Shown in pieces: positions 20,438-31,987 of a stretch of DNA of 64,000 bases (position 1 is its first letter; each line of letters opens with the position of its first letter). A program made the translations under genes and the position numbers. The stretch lies in NCBI GenBank assembly GCA_040437565.1, contig JBDOQK010000053.1, positions 202,079-266,078 on the forward strand, in the 5' to 3' direction. Under the pieces are notes generated by a model, which was not told the DNA's origin, searched no databases, and worked only from the letters and a program-made list of their open reading frames with translations. This DNA comes from Albugo candida (taxonomy: Eukaryota; Oomycota; Peronosporomycetes; Albuginales).

Positions 20438-21500
20438 TTGCAGCTACCGATTGTCCTACTTGCCGCTACAATCTTCCGAAGCTTATTTTGCGCATTGCTT
20501 CAATGTACTCACCGCCGATCTCAAAAAGCTTAAGCGCTTGCGAAAACTGCCAAAAATACATTCTGAATCCGCAATCGTTAAATTTTATGTCTCTATGTGT
20601 CCTTGAGCATCTCTATGGTCTATGCTGACGACAGCTTCCTCTTAATCGAATCCTACCAGTACGCAGATGATGAATTTAGTCAACCTTGTGCTCGAACGTA
20701 GATGCCTAATTGTTTTTCACATCTTCTGGCTGGGATACACATATTCATTCACAGTGAAGCATTATGAACGCTCAGGATGGACAAAAATTGCAAAATTTGC
20801 TACAATTAAACCGCTTCGCTATCCTGTAAAACCAGTATCTAAATACTCACTTTGTTTATCATTTTTCTACATTGATGTAGCGTGCAGTTATCATCATGCG
20901 GACTTGCAGAGATCTGTTACGGGAACGAATGCATGCGATCGAGTCCAAGATGACGCTCCAAATCAAGACCTTAGAACGCATTTATAATCAGTTTATTGTT
21001 TCTAGTTTTCAAAGTTTATACTGAATGAGTAGGTAAATATGAATGATGTGCGCCCCCTACAGCATGTTGATTAAGTGAAATAAGTGATGTGAATTACTAG
21101 TAGAGCTCATTTGTGCTGGGCCCACAAGTTGCTAAATCACCACTTCAGCACCATCGAGCGCACGTTCGACTTTCTATGCTTTCATACACGACAGAGCCTT
21201 TCATCCGATGTGACAAAAAAAATTCTGACTTTCTTCAAGCCGTTTGGTGGGATGTTTAGTTCTTTTCTTCAATGAGCGCAAGCCGTTTTGTCGGAGCAAC
21301 ATGAACTATAAGCAAGCCAAGGTTGAAGTAACGAGATCACGGCATGTACAATGAAGGCGGCATAGTGAGAGATCCTGCTCAATTTTTGTAAGGTAGCGGA
21401 ATGTGTGTCGCATGCACATAACAATTCACTCAATTGCTGGCCGAAAAGCGCATCGGAAGAAAGTCTCAACTCCAAGTAAATTGATTAATCGATACCGAAT

Positions 21501-21930
21501 TTACTCCGTGGTCCGAATTGAGTGTATATTGGCACTCGAAGGAAAGACCGTCACAGCCTTGAACCATAAATCAGCGAAAGAAATATCCTTCGGTGAGAAT
21601 GTCCACAGGATACTAAACAACACCGTCGCAAATTTCGTAGGGTAAGATACTGGCACTGATATCAGGATTTCTAGACGTCGCCACATAAGATGTAGTTAGC
21701 TCGCTGGGATCACCCATGCAGACATGAAATTGCGATAGCGATTCAGGCGATTTCTCACGAAATGCAAGCAGAATGTAGACATGTATAGGTCCGGAAACGT
21801 GTTCATGCGGAATTACTAACTCTGTGCTCTCAAACTGATGGAACGTTGGCAAGGAGAAGACTCCTTCCAGTTCAGCGCATGCAGAATCCATTCCGCGCAA
21901 TTGTCCAATAAGGAAGTCTATCAGATCCAT
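21501..21930 (-). CDS. Hypothetical protein, 123 aa, two exons
   Basis: An ATG at 21930 opens exon 1 (21930..21714). A 58-nt GT..AG intron (21713..21656) joins in phase to exon 2 (21655..21501), which ends in TAA. The joined frame reads smoothly from the first exon (MDLIDFLIGQLRGMDSACAE) into a hydrophobic second half (SYPTKFATVLFSILWTFSP). The intron length matches those in the firm genes of this window, which supports the model. No family is recognised. Without splicing, exon 1 would read on to a stop at 21613 with no similarity seen. Confidence 0.4.
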
Positions 21931-22732
21931 ATTTTACAGTCACGCCATAGATATCTCAGACGCGTACGCACATCTATGACGTCCGCTTCGCTTGATATAT
22001 ATTTGAGTCGAAGAGTTGAGTATCTCACTGACGATAAGCGCGCACAAAGTGGTTCTTGCATGATCGTCCTTTCGTCTTTTTCTACTCGGTTCCCTTCATC
22101 AGATAGCGCCGATACGTGAAGAGCTTATCTGTGTATCGAATAAATTGTGCCGAGTGCTCTTGTCGAAGTCGAGGCTTCACATCCCGAAGTCTCAGCGCAA
22201 TCTCCTTCTTCATGCTTGCCTTCCTCGCATATAGCTACTGCCATAGCTACCGCGTCTTTTTCTCGAATTCTATCCATACTTGACGCGATACAAGCAGTGT
22301 GTTACTTTTCATGGTTGATGATGGTGATTATCACTTTTGGGTATAATCGCATGACTATACTTGAAATTGATGCATCGTCATTACAATTGACTTTAAAAGG
22401 ACTCTTTTCTTGCATTGGGGATTTTCAAGTTGTATAACGCCGAGTGTGATGGCCAATTGAGTTTTCTCACATTCCATTCCACCAATTCAATCTTACTTCT
22501 CCATTCGGAATTCGCAGTACCCCGCTGGCTACCAGGAGCTTGGCCGGGATTGAATAAGTTGGGACACATTTTGGTGCAAAGGCACTTTTATTGTGGTTCA
22601 AAACGATACGAAGATACAGCTTCCGATATGTCTTAATCTACTAAGCAGCAAATCTACTCCGGCCCTCAACACAATCATGTGTGTGTCTAATCCAAGTCTA
22701 TGTACATGTTAAAAGAACCAACTTGGCTCGAC
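21931..22732. other. No supportable gene
   Basis: Plus-strand frames open here start at GTG or lack protein character. No repeat or RNA gene was recognised. Confidence 0.35.
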
Positions 22733-23990
22733 CTACTTGCGCAATGTCGATTTGGTGAACGGCTTGTCAACTATTGGACTAAGACACGATGCCTTAACCA
22801 TGAGGACTATGCCGTTGATATTTCTCGAGTTTATGACACATAATAAGAGTTTGAAGATATGCAATCGCATGTATATTTTCAAATTTGGCATAGACGTCGA
22901 GTGATTTTTGCTATCCTGTTGTCCGATTAGATTTGGAGCTTGAAAACTTCTTTGCAGTTCCTGGTTCTGCATAACATTCTCGTTTTCAATCACATAGCCT
23001 CCTTCTCCTGACAACAATTCGGATATCACAAGAATGAGTGCCAGCTTCTGGACTAGATGATATCGAATCTTCTGGCTGCACCTTCGAGATGTAGTGCTAC
23101 CACTTCATTTGACTTGTTTCTGCAAATAAACACATGCTCGATATACGTGTTTGAACGTCTGAAGGCATCCATCACCCTCACATTCTCTTGTAGAATTCCA
23201 TCCACTTATACGGTTTGTTATCCATCGTCATGGTCCAGCAAGACTATTTTTTCTATGAAGACTATTCTAGGACGTCGTCGCCTCGGGCGTCATTCCCACT
23301 GACGATGAATTCCTTATATTCAGCTTTTGTAATGTTTGAGTTCGTTTTTTCTGTATTTATTTTCAAAGCTGCACGATACAAAGGATGTTTCACGCTTGGA
23401 CTGCTGCNNNNNNNNNNNNNNNNNNNNNNNNNNNNNNNNNNNNNNNNNNNNNNNNNNNNNNNNNNNNNNNNNNNNNNNNNNNNNNNNNNNNNNNNNNNNN
23501 NNNNNNNCTGCATAACATTCTCGTTTTCAATCACATAGCCTCCTTCTCCTGACAACAATTCGGATATCACAAGAATGAGTGCCAGCTTCTGGACTAGATG
23601 ATATCGAATCTTCTGGCTGCACCTTCGAGATGTAGTGCTACCACTTCATTTGACTTGTTTCTGCAAATAAACACATGCTCGATATACGTGTTTGAACGTC
23701 TGAAGGCATCCATCACCCTCACATTCTCTTGTAGAATTCCATCCACTTATACGGTTTGTTATCCATCGTCATGGTCCAGCAAGACTATTTTTTCTATGAA
23801 GACTATTCTAGGACGTCGTCGCCTCGGGCGTCATTCCCACTGACGATGAATTCCTTATATTCAGCTTTTGTAATGTTTGAGTTCGTTTTTTCTGTATTTA
23901 TTTTCAAAGCTGCACGATACAAAGGATGTTTCACGCTTGGACTGCTGCGCTTGTGATATAATCTACCCATTTACCAGTACCGACTTCAAT
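22733..23990 (-). CDS. Unresolved minus-strand coding region, possibly secreted, around a gap
   Basis: On the minus strand, a frame from about 23085 (also present in the duplicated 3' flank of the gap) reads through LALILVISELLSGEGG, a signal-peptide-like stretch. It continues to a stop at 22733 in the left copy, but it has no ATG and so would need an upstream exon. Further upstream a frame ending GNDARGDDVLE (about 23948-23803) and a short ATG frame, MTMDNKPYKWMEFYKR, near 23770 also look coding. They could be exons of one or two genes or relics of a repeat. The gap at 23408-23507, with its 441-bp duplication, prevents a clean model. Confidence 0.25.
23408..23507. other. Scaffold gap (100 N) flanked by a 441-bp duplication
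   Basis: Sequence 22967-23407 recurs at 23508-23948. The left copy ends exactly at the gap, so the two are likely overlapping contig ends. Confidence 0.9.
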
Positions 23991-25343
23991 CATGAGGCTG
24001 TTCTTTCAGCAGATGTATCTCTTATTAGATGATCATGAAGCTGAAACAAGTCAGTTGTCTTGGATTTTTAAGTGACTTTCAGACTATCATACGTTACTAC
24101 AATCATTCATATAGCGTGAGAGCGGGCCGATACTGATGTCAATTGCTGACATGCAGAGTAAAACCGTACTTGTTCCGTGTAAGAGTTATACACTTAAAAC
24201 AACTTTCCCACCCGCCCAGCGGTGTTAGATGATTTAGTATGCGGTAGTATTTTTGCTATAATGGTCACGAGCTATGTCTATAATTTGAAGCCAGAGGGAG
24301 GTATTTAAAATGACATAACGAAAGATCATACATAAATTGATGCACTAAATTAGATTCAGAAGCTTTTATGATGTTCCTTCATACCGCGAACGAAACTTTG
24401 CAACTCATTGGAAAATCAAAACCTTTTACAGCTACACGATGAGTGTCAGCTAAGGATTATTTAGAATTTACCTTCATTCTGCAGAATGACTGTCAGGATC
24501 AATGTACAATAATTGATAACAGACGAGCACTAAGGTTTACGACTGAATGATATCCAGCATTGCGCATTCGACTTTCACGCCTGTGCTCGTTCGTGCGGTT
24601 GTCACAACTACAATTTTCACTCGTATCACTTTTGTTTATCGATTAATTTTTAATCCATCAGCTTTTTCATAATGCAACATGGACCTATTAAAATTGACAT
24701 TGACCAAACTTGACAATGCACTCATCGTGTTCTTAATCGACCATCACTTCTTTCTCATCGTGTTGAATCAAGATTAGTAGAGTAATCATGTAGAACGTCT
24801 ACCGGAGATGCATAGCACACAAATCGGTGGAAAGTTGATGTGAAATCTAATAGCTATGGCGAGGTGTATGCAACTAAAGCATTCAAACGTGCTCAGACTG
24901 AGCAGTCATTTTTGACTTAATCACATTATTTACGTACAGTACATCCAGTTTCCATGAGCGAATTTTGTAGAAATTCACGCTATTTGTTTACTAGACAACA
25001 ATTTGTCTGAATTTTGTATGAAGTCTCGCTTTTTGTTTACAAGACATAAAGTTGTTTCCATTTCCACCTTTTTTGCTGAAACGAATACTGCCTGATCGCT
25101 CTACATAGTGTTTGTATGAAATGCAAGAGATACTGGTAAGTGAGAAAGTACGACGTAGCTGATAAAAATGGATGTTTCCTGAAATCAACTGGTTTGTCAT
25201 CATCCCTAATGAGATTTGAATTGCTTAGGTTAATTTTTGTTATCGTTTTTCAGTCAAATCACAGACCCTTCCGTATTTCCGTGTATCAGGAGCATCAAGT
25301 CATTTCAGAAATCACATCATAAAGGTAAGAAAAGAATAAGTAA
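23991..25343. other. Gene-poor upstream region of a candidate effector gene
   Basis: No intact ORF of note, RNA gene or repeat was recognised over about 1.3 kb. The isolated position of the next gene fits the sparse surroundings typical of effector genes in filamentous pathogens, an inference from context only. Confidence 0.35.
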
Positions 25344-26294
25344 ATGGGAACGCGACAGCTATTTTGGTCATTTCTTTCGCCTATGCGGCTAGTCGCATGG
25401 ATTTGGTTTGGACGGTATTTCGCTGTCTGTCTAATATATCACACGTACAAAATCGATATTGGATACCCGAGTAGCTCTCTTGTCTCGTGCTATGAGAAGA
25501 TTATCGAACTGGGTGTGAAAAGGCTTAATCCGAGCATTGTTCGTGGCAAGAATGCGATAATAATCATTGTAACAGATGGAATACTGCTAGAAGCGACGTT
25601 GCAGGAAGCACTCGGAAATGCTTGCGAGCTGAACTCATTTGAAGTGCAAAACGCAATCCAAAGTGACTTTCTTCCGCGCGAAGTTGGCACGTCAGATGAA
25701 TCTTCCCTCTTGCCAGATGATGTCATCCTGGTCACCTTTTCACCCACAGAACACATAGGGGCAAAGTGCAAAGAGTGTTACTCACGCGAAGGTCTCAGGC
25801 TTTTTGATTCGACACTTGTGACCATTGCTTCTACCGTACTTTCTCCAATAAAAGATAGTAGAGAGTATTACAACTTGAAGGAGCTTTCGGAAACAAAGGA
25901 GAAGTGCTCGCACTGCATCTCATGGAAGGTCAGACCAGCCAGGATTTTTCCAAACCTTTTGGACTTAAGCAACAACGATATCACCTATGAGACATTTTAT
26001 TCGGTCGAAACAAGTAAAATTGGCATTATTGAACACAACGGGATGAAAAACTGTGTTCAATGTCTCTTTTCTTATTGCGAGATTTTTTATGCCGAGCCCG
26101 CATATAATAAGATATGGACCACTAACGTGAGTCCAAATTCGTTTCGATGCAGCTTTTTATGTGACAAAGACCTAGTCATCAATGATGTACAAGCAGCTTA
26201 CCTCCCGCCAAGACCAATGAAATTCTCTGAATATGATTTCAGATTCATTTTGATAGAGAAATCCAGTAAGAAGGCACGTGTAAAGCTCATTTGA
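25344..26294 (+). CDS. CxxC-repeat candidate effector, 316 aa
   Basis: This single-exon gene encodes 316 aa. The N-terminus is hydrophobic. An alternative ATG at 25383 (codon 14) would give MRLVAWIWFGRYFAVCLIYH, a more typical signal peptide, so the start is ambiguous. The protein carries spaced CxxC pairs at about residues 142/145 (CKECYSREG, close to CX2CX5G but with four residues before the Gly), 188/191 and 237/240. The same type of CxxC unit recurs six times in the protein at 41911-43725. Albugo species have a large 'CCG' class of secreted candidate effectors defined by CX2CX5G, and this gene may be a divergent relative. It is isolated, with more than 1 kb of gene-poor sequence on each side. 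Function is unknown. Confidence 0.6.
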   Translation: MGTRQLFWSFLSPMRLVAWIWFGRYFAVCLIYHTYKIDIGYPSSSLVSCYEKIIELGVKRLNPSIVRGKNAIIIIVTDGILLEATLQEALGNACELNSFEVQNAIQSDFLPREVGTSDESSLLPDDVILVTFSPTEHIGAKCKECYSREGLRLFDSTLVTIASTVLSPIKDSREYYNLKELSETKEKCSHCISWKVRPARIFPNLLDLSNNDITYETFYSVETSKIGIIEHNGMKNCVQCLFSYCEIFYAEPAYNKIWTTNVSPNSFRCSFLCDKDLVINDVQAAYLPPRPMKFSEYDFRFILIEKSSKKARVKLI

Positions 26295-27578
26295 AATAGC
26301 TAGAAAAATGAGGAGCACTTGTTAATTAAAAAAAAATTAAGTTGCACTGAGGAGAAAAAAAATACATTCCTTACTTCTGGAAAGACCTGTTTCGTAAAGC
26401 ATAGGCTCTAGCGAAAGACGTAACGCTCGCAGATCGCATTTTATGAAATTTGCTTCTGCAAAAGTTTGAGAAGGCAAAGTCTGACTTCAATCGAGAATTG
26501 TATACGGGTATCATCCGGTCCAATTCATCCTTCTATTCGGCCTCGCAATATCGCATTAGGCACAGAAGTTGAAAGTGGACGTGTTAAATCGATTCATCTT
26601 CCATGAGATGGCATATTACGATGAGGTCAACGCAATCGACAGCTACCAAAAGAGTCATGTACTCTATTGAGATGAAGAAAATATATTTTTGATCAGCCGA
26701 CTGATGTGAAATATGTTGTGAGATAGCTAATGAAAGCTTTCATTTATCAATCTAGAAGCTTTATTGCAATTTACCAGTATTGTTTCTAGTATCTACGCAC
26801 AAGGACACGAGCAAGATGGGTACAGAGATGAAGTAATGCATCAATGAAACTATTAATGCGTATGTATGCTATCGGAGGAGCGATGGACGTTCAGAAAATG
26901 ATTGTGCTGCTTCTAAATAGCTATGTGAACACTTTACGTCTATCAATCATGTGATTAGAACGTATTTGGTAGCGATGTAATGCAGACAAATGTGATCTTC
27001 AAGATAGGATCGAGAGCACGTACACACATGTTTTTTTTCAATATCAAACAATGCACAAAGCAATGAGGGTCAACCAAAAAGAGTACATAGAAGCAACAAC
27101 CATTCACCGTGAAACGAAGCCAGTAGAGTGACCGTTTCTAATACAAGTGTTATACGCTGGTATATGGTGCGAGCAGCCTCATTAGTCAAGGCAAATCGGA
27201 AAACCTACCCTGACGAAAACATTATCATTTAAAGTCTCGATTGCGAGTATCAAGTTGATAAAGTCTATTGCTTAGCACTCAATTGCAAGCGTTCTATGCA
27301 AAAGTAAATATGTTTTGATAAACGACTTCCAAACACAACTTTTCCACAATCTGGGCTATATCAATAGGTCAAGCAGACTGAATGCTGACACTTACTAATG
27401 CATCAGCCGCATTAAACCACGAAGATGTGTGCTAGCCAACGTCCGCAGCGCCAAAGTTCAACTGAAGGTGACGATGGTAGTGGAAGACGACGGAAGTGTT
27501 GCAAATAATGCAAATCGGTATCACGGGTATAGTGAACACATTCCAATAGGTCATGAGGTGATACCGTCGTCTTGGCAT
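26295..27578. other. No feature recognised
   Basis: This is about 1.3 kb of AT-rich sequence with no convincing exon on either strand and no recognised repeat. Confidence 0.4.
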
Positions 27579-28481
27579 TTATGTATGAGGCTTTTTCTTT
27601 ACCAATGACGAAGTCTCATACATGTAACTATTTGATGGAGTACAGACGATCGACGCAATATCAAACGGAAGAGGATCGAATGTGTCAGAGCCCCTAAAAA
27701 TGATAAAATACGTTAGCAAAGAATTTCGTTTTTTGGTCAATAGCATGATCAAACAAATCGCATGCATCGAACACTGCTAGAATTGGCTACAACATTGATG
27801 AAGTACGAAGGTATGTATAAGCAGCGTTGAGAAGAGCTTGTAAGTTTGGCTCTTCAAATCATGACTGTGCTCCAACCAGTCCTAGATCAAACGCTGTGTC
27901 GTTAGAATTCAGACGTCAATTACCTTCGCGCTTCTGGATTATCCTTTTGGCAAGCATCCAAATTCGAAGTAAATGAAGTTGACAGCGAAATAGAGAGCTC
28001 TAATTTCAAAATTTGCCACCTCCAGTAAGCGTAGACAAAGGATGAAATAATAGGTCGCTAGGGCGCTACAGAGCCAAGAAATTAGTATCCGGTGGAAACG
28101 TCGAAATGATGCATATAACATTCGTTGATAATGGCAATAGCACACTAGTCGTGTTTGTCGAGGGTAAAGAGCTTAGAACAATCAACAAAATCAAAATACA
28201 AATTACTGCAGAGTGTAGCGCTGACACACAATTGGCTGCATGCCCAATCGAATTAAGTCATATTGTTCATGCAGACCTATAATGGGGAAGTAAACATTTT
28301 TTTTGCCGAGAGTGAGATCCGATATCATTTGTACTTCCATGTTTTCTTAAGCATTGTTCCACCAAGTCAACACTCTAACCAGGAAAGGCAGCCAGCTTCA
28401 CCGACGATGAGTCTTCTGGAAAATAGTAGACACGAGACAGCCTGAAAAATGGCTAGCCATGTAACGTCATCTGCACCTTTT
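27579..28481. other. Scattered exon-like fragments, no model
   Basis: Short frames occur on both strands. The best is minus-strand 27767-27579 (ATG at 27767), which includes SDTFDPLPFDIASIVCTPSN after a possible acceptor, but no complete gene could be built. Confidence 0.2.
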
Positions 28482-28892
28482 TCAGATCGATGCGCCCTCA
28501 CTTTCGAAGATCGATATGTGGAATAAGATTTTGCTTCCAAACATGCATACAAAAGTGTGATCTGAAAATTCAGAGTAATGGAATACGAATAGGCTGAATG
28601 TCGCACGATCAGGTGGTGTCAGCACAATACATCGAGGTAGAGCTGTGTTGATATAATAGAACTGATTTTCTGTGAAGATCCATTCCGTAAAATTAATTCT
28701 ACTAAGACACCAATAATGATATTGTAACCACTTACAGCCACAGATGACACCAACGACAATCACGTTGAACGATTTTCCTGGGTCATTTTTCCTCAGGTAG
28801 GACCAAGAAACTCGCCTTTGAGAGGCCATAAATCGCTGATGAAGTTGACAAAAAGCTGCCGCAGTGACTTGAGAACTTGTAGCATCCTGCAC
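28482..28892 (-). CDS. Hypothetical small membrane protein, 3' end uncertain
   Basis: An ATG at 28892 opens a frame MQDATSSQVTAAAFCQLHQR followed by a basic stretch and a hydrophobic segment, KSFNVIVVGVICG, that could span a membrane. A GTAAGT donor follows directly (about 28733), so the rest of the uninterrupted frame down to 28482 may be intronic. The size and the basic N-terminus followed by a single membrane segment would suit a small mitochondrial inner-membrane protein, but no family was recognised and the following exons were not resolved. Confidence 0.3.
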   Translation of the reverse strand: MQDATSSQVTAAAFCQLHQRFMASQRRVSWSYLRKNDPGKSFNVIVVGVICGCKWLQYHYWCLSRINFTEWIFTENQFYYINTALPRCIVLTPPDRATFSLFVFHYSEFSDHTFVCMFGSKILFHISIFESEGASI

Positions 28893-29206
28893 ATGGCATC
28901 ATTTTTGAATATCAAACTGAACACTAACGTATAACTGGATGGTGGACTATCCTCTCGTCTAGTAGAGGAAGGCCGTACCTTCGTACGTGAGGGGATTCAT
29001 ACGCTGCCTTCTTTTTCACGATGTATAACTCTCAACCATCGGAGCTGCTTTAGTTTAATATTCTTATGCTGATGGAATGATCCCACTTTTTTTATAGACA
29101 GCTGCAAGTGTACATCGGGGAGATATTGAAGCTTCTGCAAGACGAGTTACGGATCCGCATGAACATCGAGAGGGCTGACGTGCGCCAGGTGTTGAATGAG
29201 TCTCGA
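28893..29206. other. Possible isolated exon on the plus strand
   Basis: After an AG at about 29096-29100 a plus-strand frame reads LQVYIGEILKLLQDELRIRM and onward for about 40 codons. No gene model could be attached to it. Nothing else was seen. Confidence 0.2.
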
Positions 29207-29607
29207 TCAAGTACACGGTTTGGGAAATGACCACTGCACTTCACTAGTAATCTTTGTAATTAATGTGTATCCCCTTAGTGATAGTAAAAGTAGGTCTTGC
29301 ATATTTACGAAAGGCGTGCTGTCCACAATCTTATGGACGTTGCGGAATTTGGCAAACTGGCTGTTCTGACGAAAGTCAAAGAATAGAATTTTTACTGATT
29401 GCATACGTCCGAAGGGAATATTGCAGCACGCAATTTGGCGGCTCGACTTATCATAGAAGCTGAGCACAACGGGTGCTTCCCATTGTATCTGAGACCATTC
29501 AACGATTTTCGCTCGTGTCGCTCATGTAGTTGTCGATGCAAGTCGAGCGTCGACGAGGTCTTGATAACAGCGGGCATCGTCGAGTCCGGCCCGTAATTTA
29601 CTACCAT
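29207..29607 (-). CDS. Hypothetical coding region, frames unresolved
   Basis: Two overlapping minus-strand frames look partly coding: one from ATG 29607 to 29392, and one from about 29490 to 29207 that includes VVLSFYDKSSRQIACCNIPF and FVNMQDLLLLSLRGYTLI. They may be alternative frames of one spliced gene. No family is recognised. Confidence 0.25.
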
Positions 29608-30308
29608 TGAACCCTGTTAAGATAAGAACCGATGCAAAGTCATTTCTTACGGGCAGTCATAGTGCCATGGAGCAACTGTCCCCGAACACGACTAATACTA
29701 GTTGTATGTAAGTGTGGCCTCGGAAATGAATTGAAAATACTTATGATTATGCTCAAGTTGAGGTAATCAGACGGAAGGATCACATTGACGTAATGGTAAT
29801 CCGAATCGCTACGCAATCAAAGATGCTGTAATGATCGATCAAAAAGCAACGACAATGTTCGTGTACGCGAGAACGAGGAGCAAGAAAGCTATATATATTT
29901 ACAGACAAGTCTCTTGTGCAAAATTTCGACGGCCACATGCATCTACATAAAGCCTAAAATATACTCAACGTAGCTGTCATGATTATAATACGGGAATCTG
30001 ACATCAAATGGCTACCTGGTTTTTGCCTTCGCAAATTCTGATATATTCCAACAAATGATGGCAGCCTGCGATAAAACCTTAGTAAGGCCCCGGAATGCAT
30101 TAAGCCTGATCAGTCCTCTTGGGTGCGATGCTCCTGAAGACTGGACTTTCAACATGGAATACTCGTAAGGCGTACCTGAGTGAAATATGTGGCTATTGCT
30201 ATAGAAAAACGTCAGAAATAATGGATCCTGCTTTTCCTGTTCGATTCGACAATGTAATTTACATCCAATGAGGCGAACATCTATTGAGGTAAACATCTCC
30301 GCAGCGAA
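29608..30308. other. No firm feature
   Basis: A minus-strand frame of 94 codons (30296-30012) starts with ATG 12 bp beyond the COMMD2 stop codon. It has no recognisable character and is not claimed as a gene. Confidence 0.3.
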
Positions 30309-30965
30309 TTACATATATTTTTTGATGCGTAAGCAGTGCATCGACTCAGCATTACGTAGAGCAGCTTCGAGCTCGTTCTGGAGCTTCACAAGCATAGTAT
30401 AATCGCACTGGTAATTGTCGGCCTTACACGAAGCGCTATCCATTAAACTAGTGCTCGTACTGGGAAGATTAAAATTGATAGGTTGGTCTTTTCCCCCTGG
30501 TAGTTTAGTGGTTGTTCGTAACGTCAGTATTGGTCTCATTTGACGCCGCATAAATCGAGTCTCTATTTGAAGATCAAGACGCCACTGAAAGCCAACAAAT
30601 CGAGGTATTTGTAACCTCAACGGTCGGCTGGCCACATTGCGTATTTTTTTATGGTAATCTGCATAAACCTTAGGAAAGCAGCATTATGATTGATATCGTC
30701 GGTACTGCCCACAGCCGTTTCTGGTACCTGTTTCAACAAGCGTAGATTTGCTTCATTCAAACCACTTCCGCGGACTGATGCGATAAATTGTCTCTCAGAT
30801 AAGTTAGACTGTGTAGAAAGATTAAGATAATGCAACTGTGATTCACATAGATTTTACAGATGCATGAGTACCTTGCTTGTCTCTACAAGAACTTTGGCCA
30901 ATGTTATCGTAGCTACTTCGATCTGTGATTCTTCCCACCCATATCTTTCTAATTCAGAATATTCT
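30309..30965 (-). CDS. COMMD2: COMM domain-containing protein 2, left copy (5' end lost in gap)
   Basis: COMMD proteins form the Commander complex that works with retromer-like machinery in endosomal recycling. Exon 30965..30728 and exon 30668..30309 are separated by a 59-nt intron. Exon 2 encodes 119 aa ending in the COMM domain. The diagnostic tryptophan block RFVGFQWRLDLQIETRF is followed by MRRQMRPILTLRTTT, and the protein ends with LVKLQNELEAALRNAESMHC. This order and the terminal NHCRR-like helix match COMMD2 rather than other family members. The 5' part is cut by the gap at 30966. A second, slightly different version lies at 31066-31622 and supplies the N-terminus. Confidence 0.85.
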
Positions 30966-31065
30966 NNNNNNNNNNNNNNNNNNNNNNNNNNNNNNNNNNN
31001 NNNNNNNNNNNNNNNNNNNNNNNNNNNNNNNNNNNNNNNNNNNNNNNNNNNNNNNNNNNNNNNNN
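30966..31065. other. Scaffold gap (100 N) flanked by diverged duplicates
   Basis: Sequence 30503-30965 recurs at 31066-31519 with several substitutions and a 9-nt deletion in the right copy. The two are therefore not identical contig ends but probably two alleles, or a real tandem duplication. Confidence 0.9.
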
Positions 31066-31622
31066 GTTTAGTGGTTGTTCGTAACGTCAGTATTGGTCTC
31101 ATTTGACGCCGCATAAATCGAGTCTCTATTTCAAGATCAAGACGCCACTGAAAGCCAACAAATCGAGGTATTTGTAACCTCAACGGTCGGCTGACCACTT
31201 TGCGTATTTTTTTATGGTAATCTGCATAAACCTTAGGAAAGCAGCATTATGATAGATATCGTCGGTACTGCCCACAGCCGTTTCTGGTACCTGTTTCAAC
31301 AAGCGTAGATTTGCTTGATTCAAACCACTTCCGCGGACTGATGCGATAAATTGTCTCTCAGATAAGTTAGACTGTGTAGAAAGATTAAGATAATGCAACT
31401 GTGATTCACATAGATTTATGAGTACCTTGCTTGTCTCTACAAGAACTTTGGCCAATGTTATCGTAGCTACTTCGATCTGTGAATCTTCCCACCCATATCT
31501 TTCTAATTCAGAATATTCTTATCATGTACATCACTTTTATAATAATGCTTCAACACACTAGTGATTCTGTCAAATCGAGCCTTGTCTTCATGCGTGCCCT
31601 CGGTCAGCTTATGCGTAGCCAT
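31066..31622 (-). CDS. COMMD2: COMMD2, right copy (5' end present, 3' end lost in gap)
   Basis: An ATG at 31622 opens MATHKLTEGTHEDKARFDR, which aligns with the N-terminus of COMMD2. The frame then slips by one base near 31520-31525, where GATAAGAATATT joins the frame EYSELERYGWEES. The slip lies just where similarity to the left copy ends, so it may be a sequence or joining error rather than a real frameshift. The exon continues to 31291, followed by a 59-nt intron and exon 31231..31066, where the gap cuts the COMM domain. Compared with the left copy there are several amino-acid changes (for example GLNQAN against GLNEAN) and loss of three codons after the VETSKVL block. Confidence 0.75.
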
Positions 31623-31987
31623 TGTGATCAGAGCGAGCACATCTTTTGGGCATATATAACATTAATAAATTATATCTAATGTGGACTTGAGATCACTTGC
31701 CTTCCTGATCCAACGTGTCTAATGATTTCATCTGCTTGATAATCTCTTGATTCCATGCTGTTATGATACACATAGCCAAAGGGAAAAAGAAGACTTTTTC
31801 TACCAATAAATGAGTAGATAATGCATAAAGGTGGTGTCACTCGAGAAAAATCACATTCCGCCAAATTGCTTCTAAAGAAGCGTGTTGCACGACGGTCTTG
31901 AAGCGAGCTCTACCGCAATCGAACCGTGACCGCTCTTACCTCCCTCTGTAATTCACTGTATTCAGTCAGCGCCAACTCGGGAAAAAG

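Larger units (their letters stand above)
18650..21180 (+). repeat. Segmental repeat copy B (more complete)
   Basis: This segment is collinear with 6205-7540. It carries the coiled-coil ORF at 19220-19879, absent from or hidden by the gap in copy A. It also carries an uninterrupted exon-like stretch around 20445-20606 that includes AYFAHCFNVLTADLKKLKRL and ends at a TGA, and a short frame, MRTCRDLLRERMHAIESKM, near 20900. The pieces suggest a duplicated gene neighbourhood rather than a transposon, but no complete gene could be modelled apart from the coiled-coil ORF. Confidence 0.6.
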
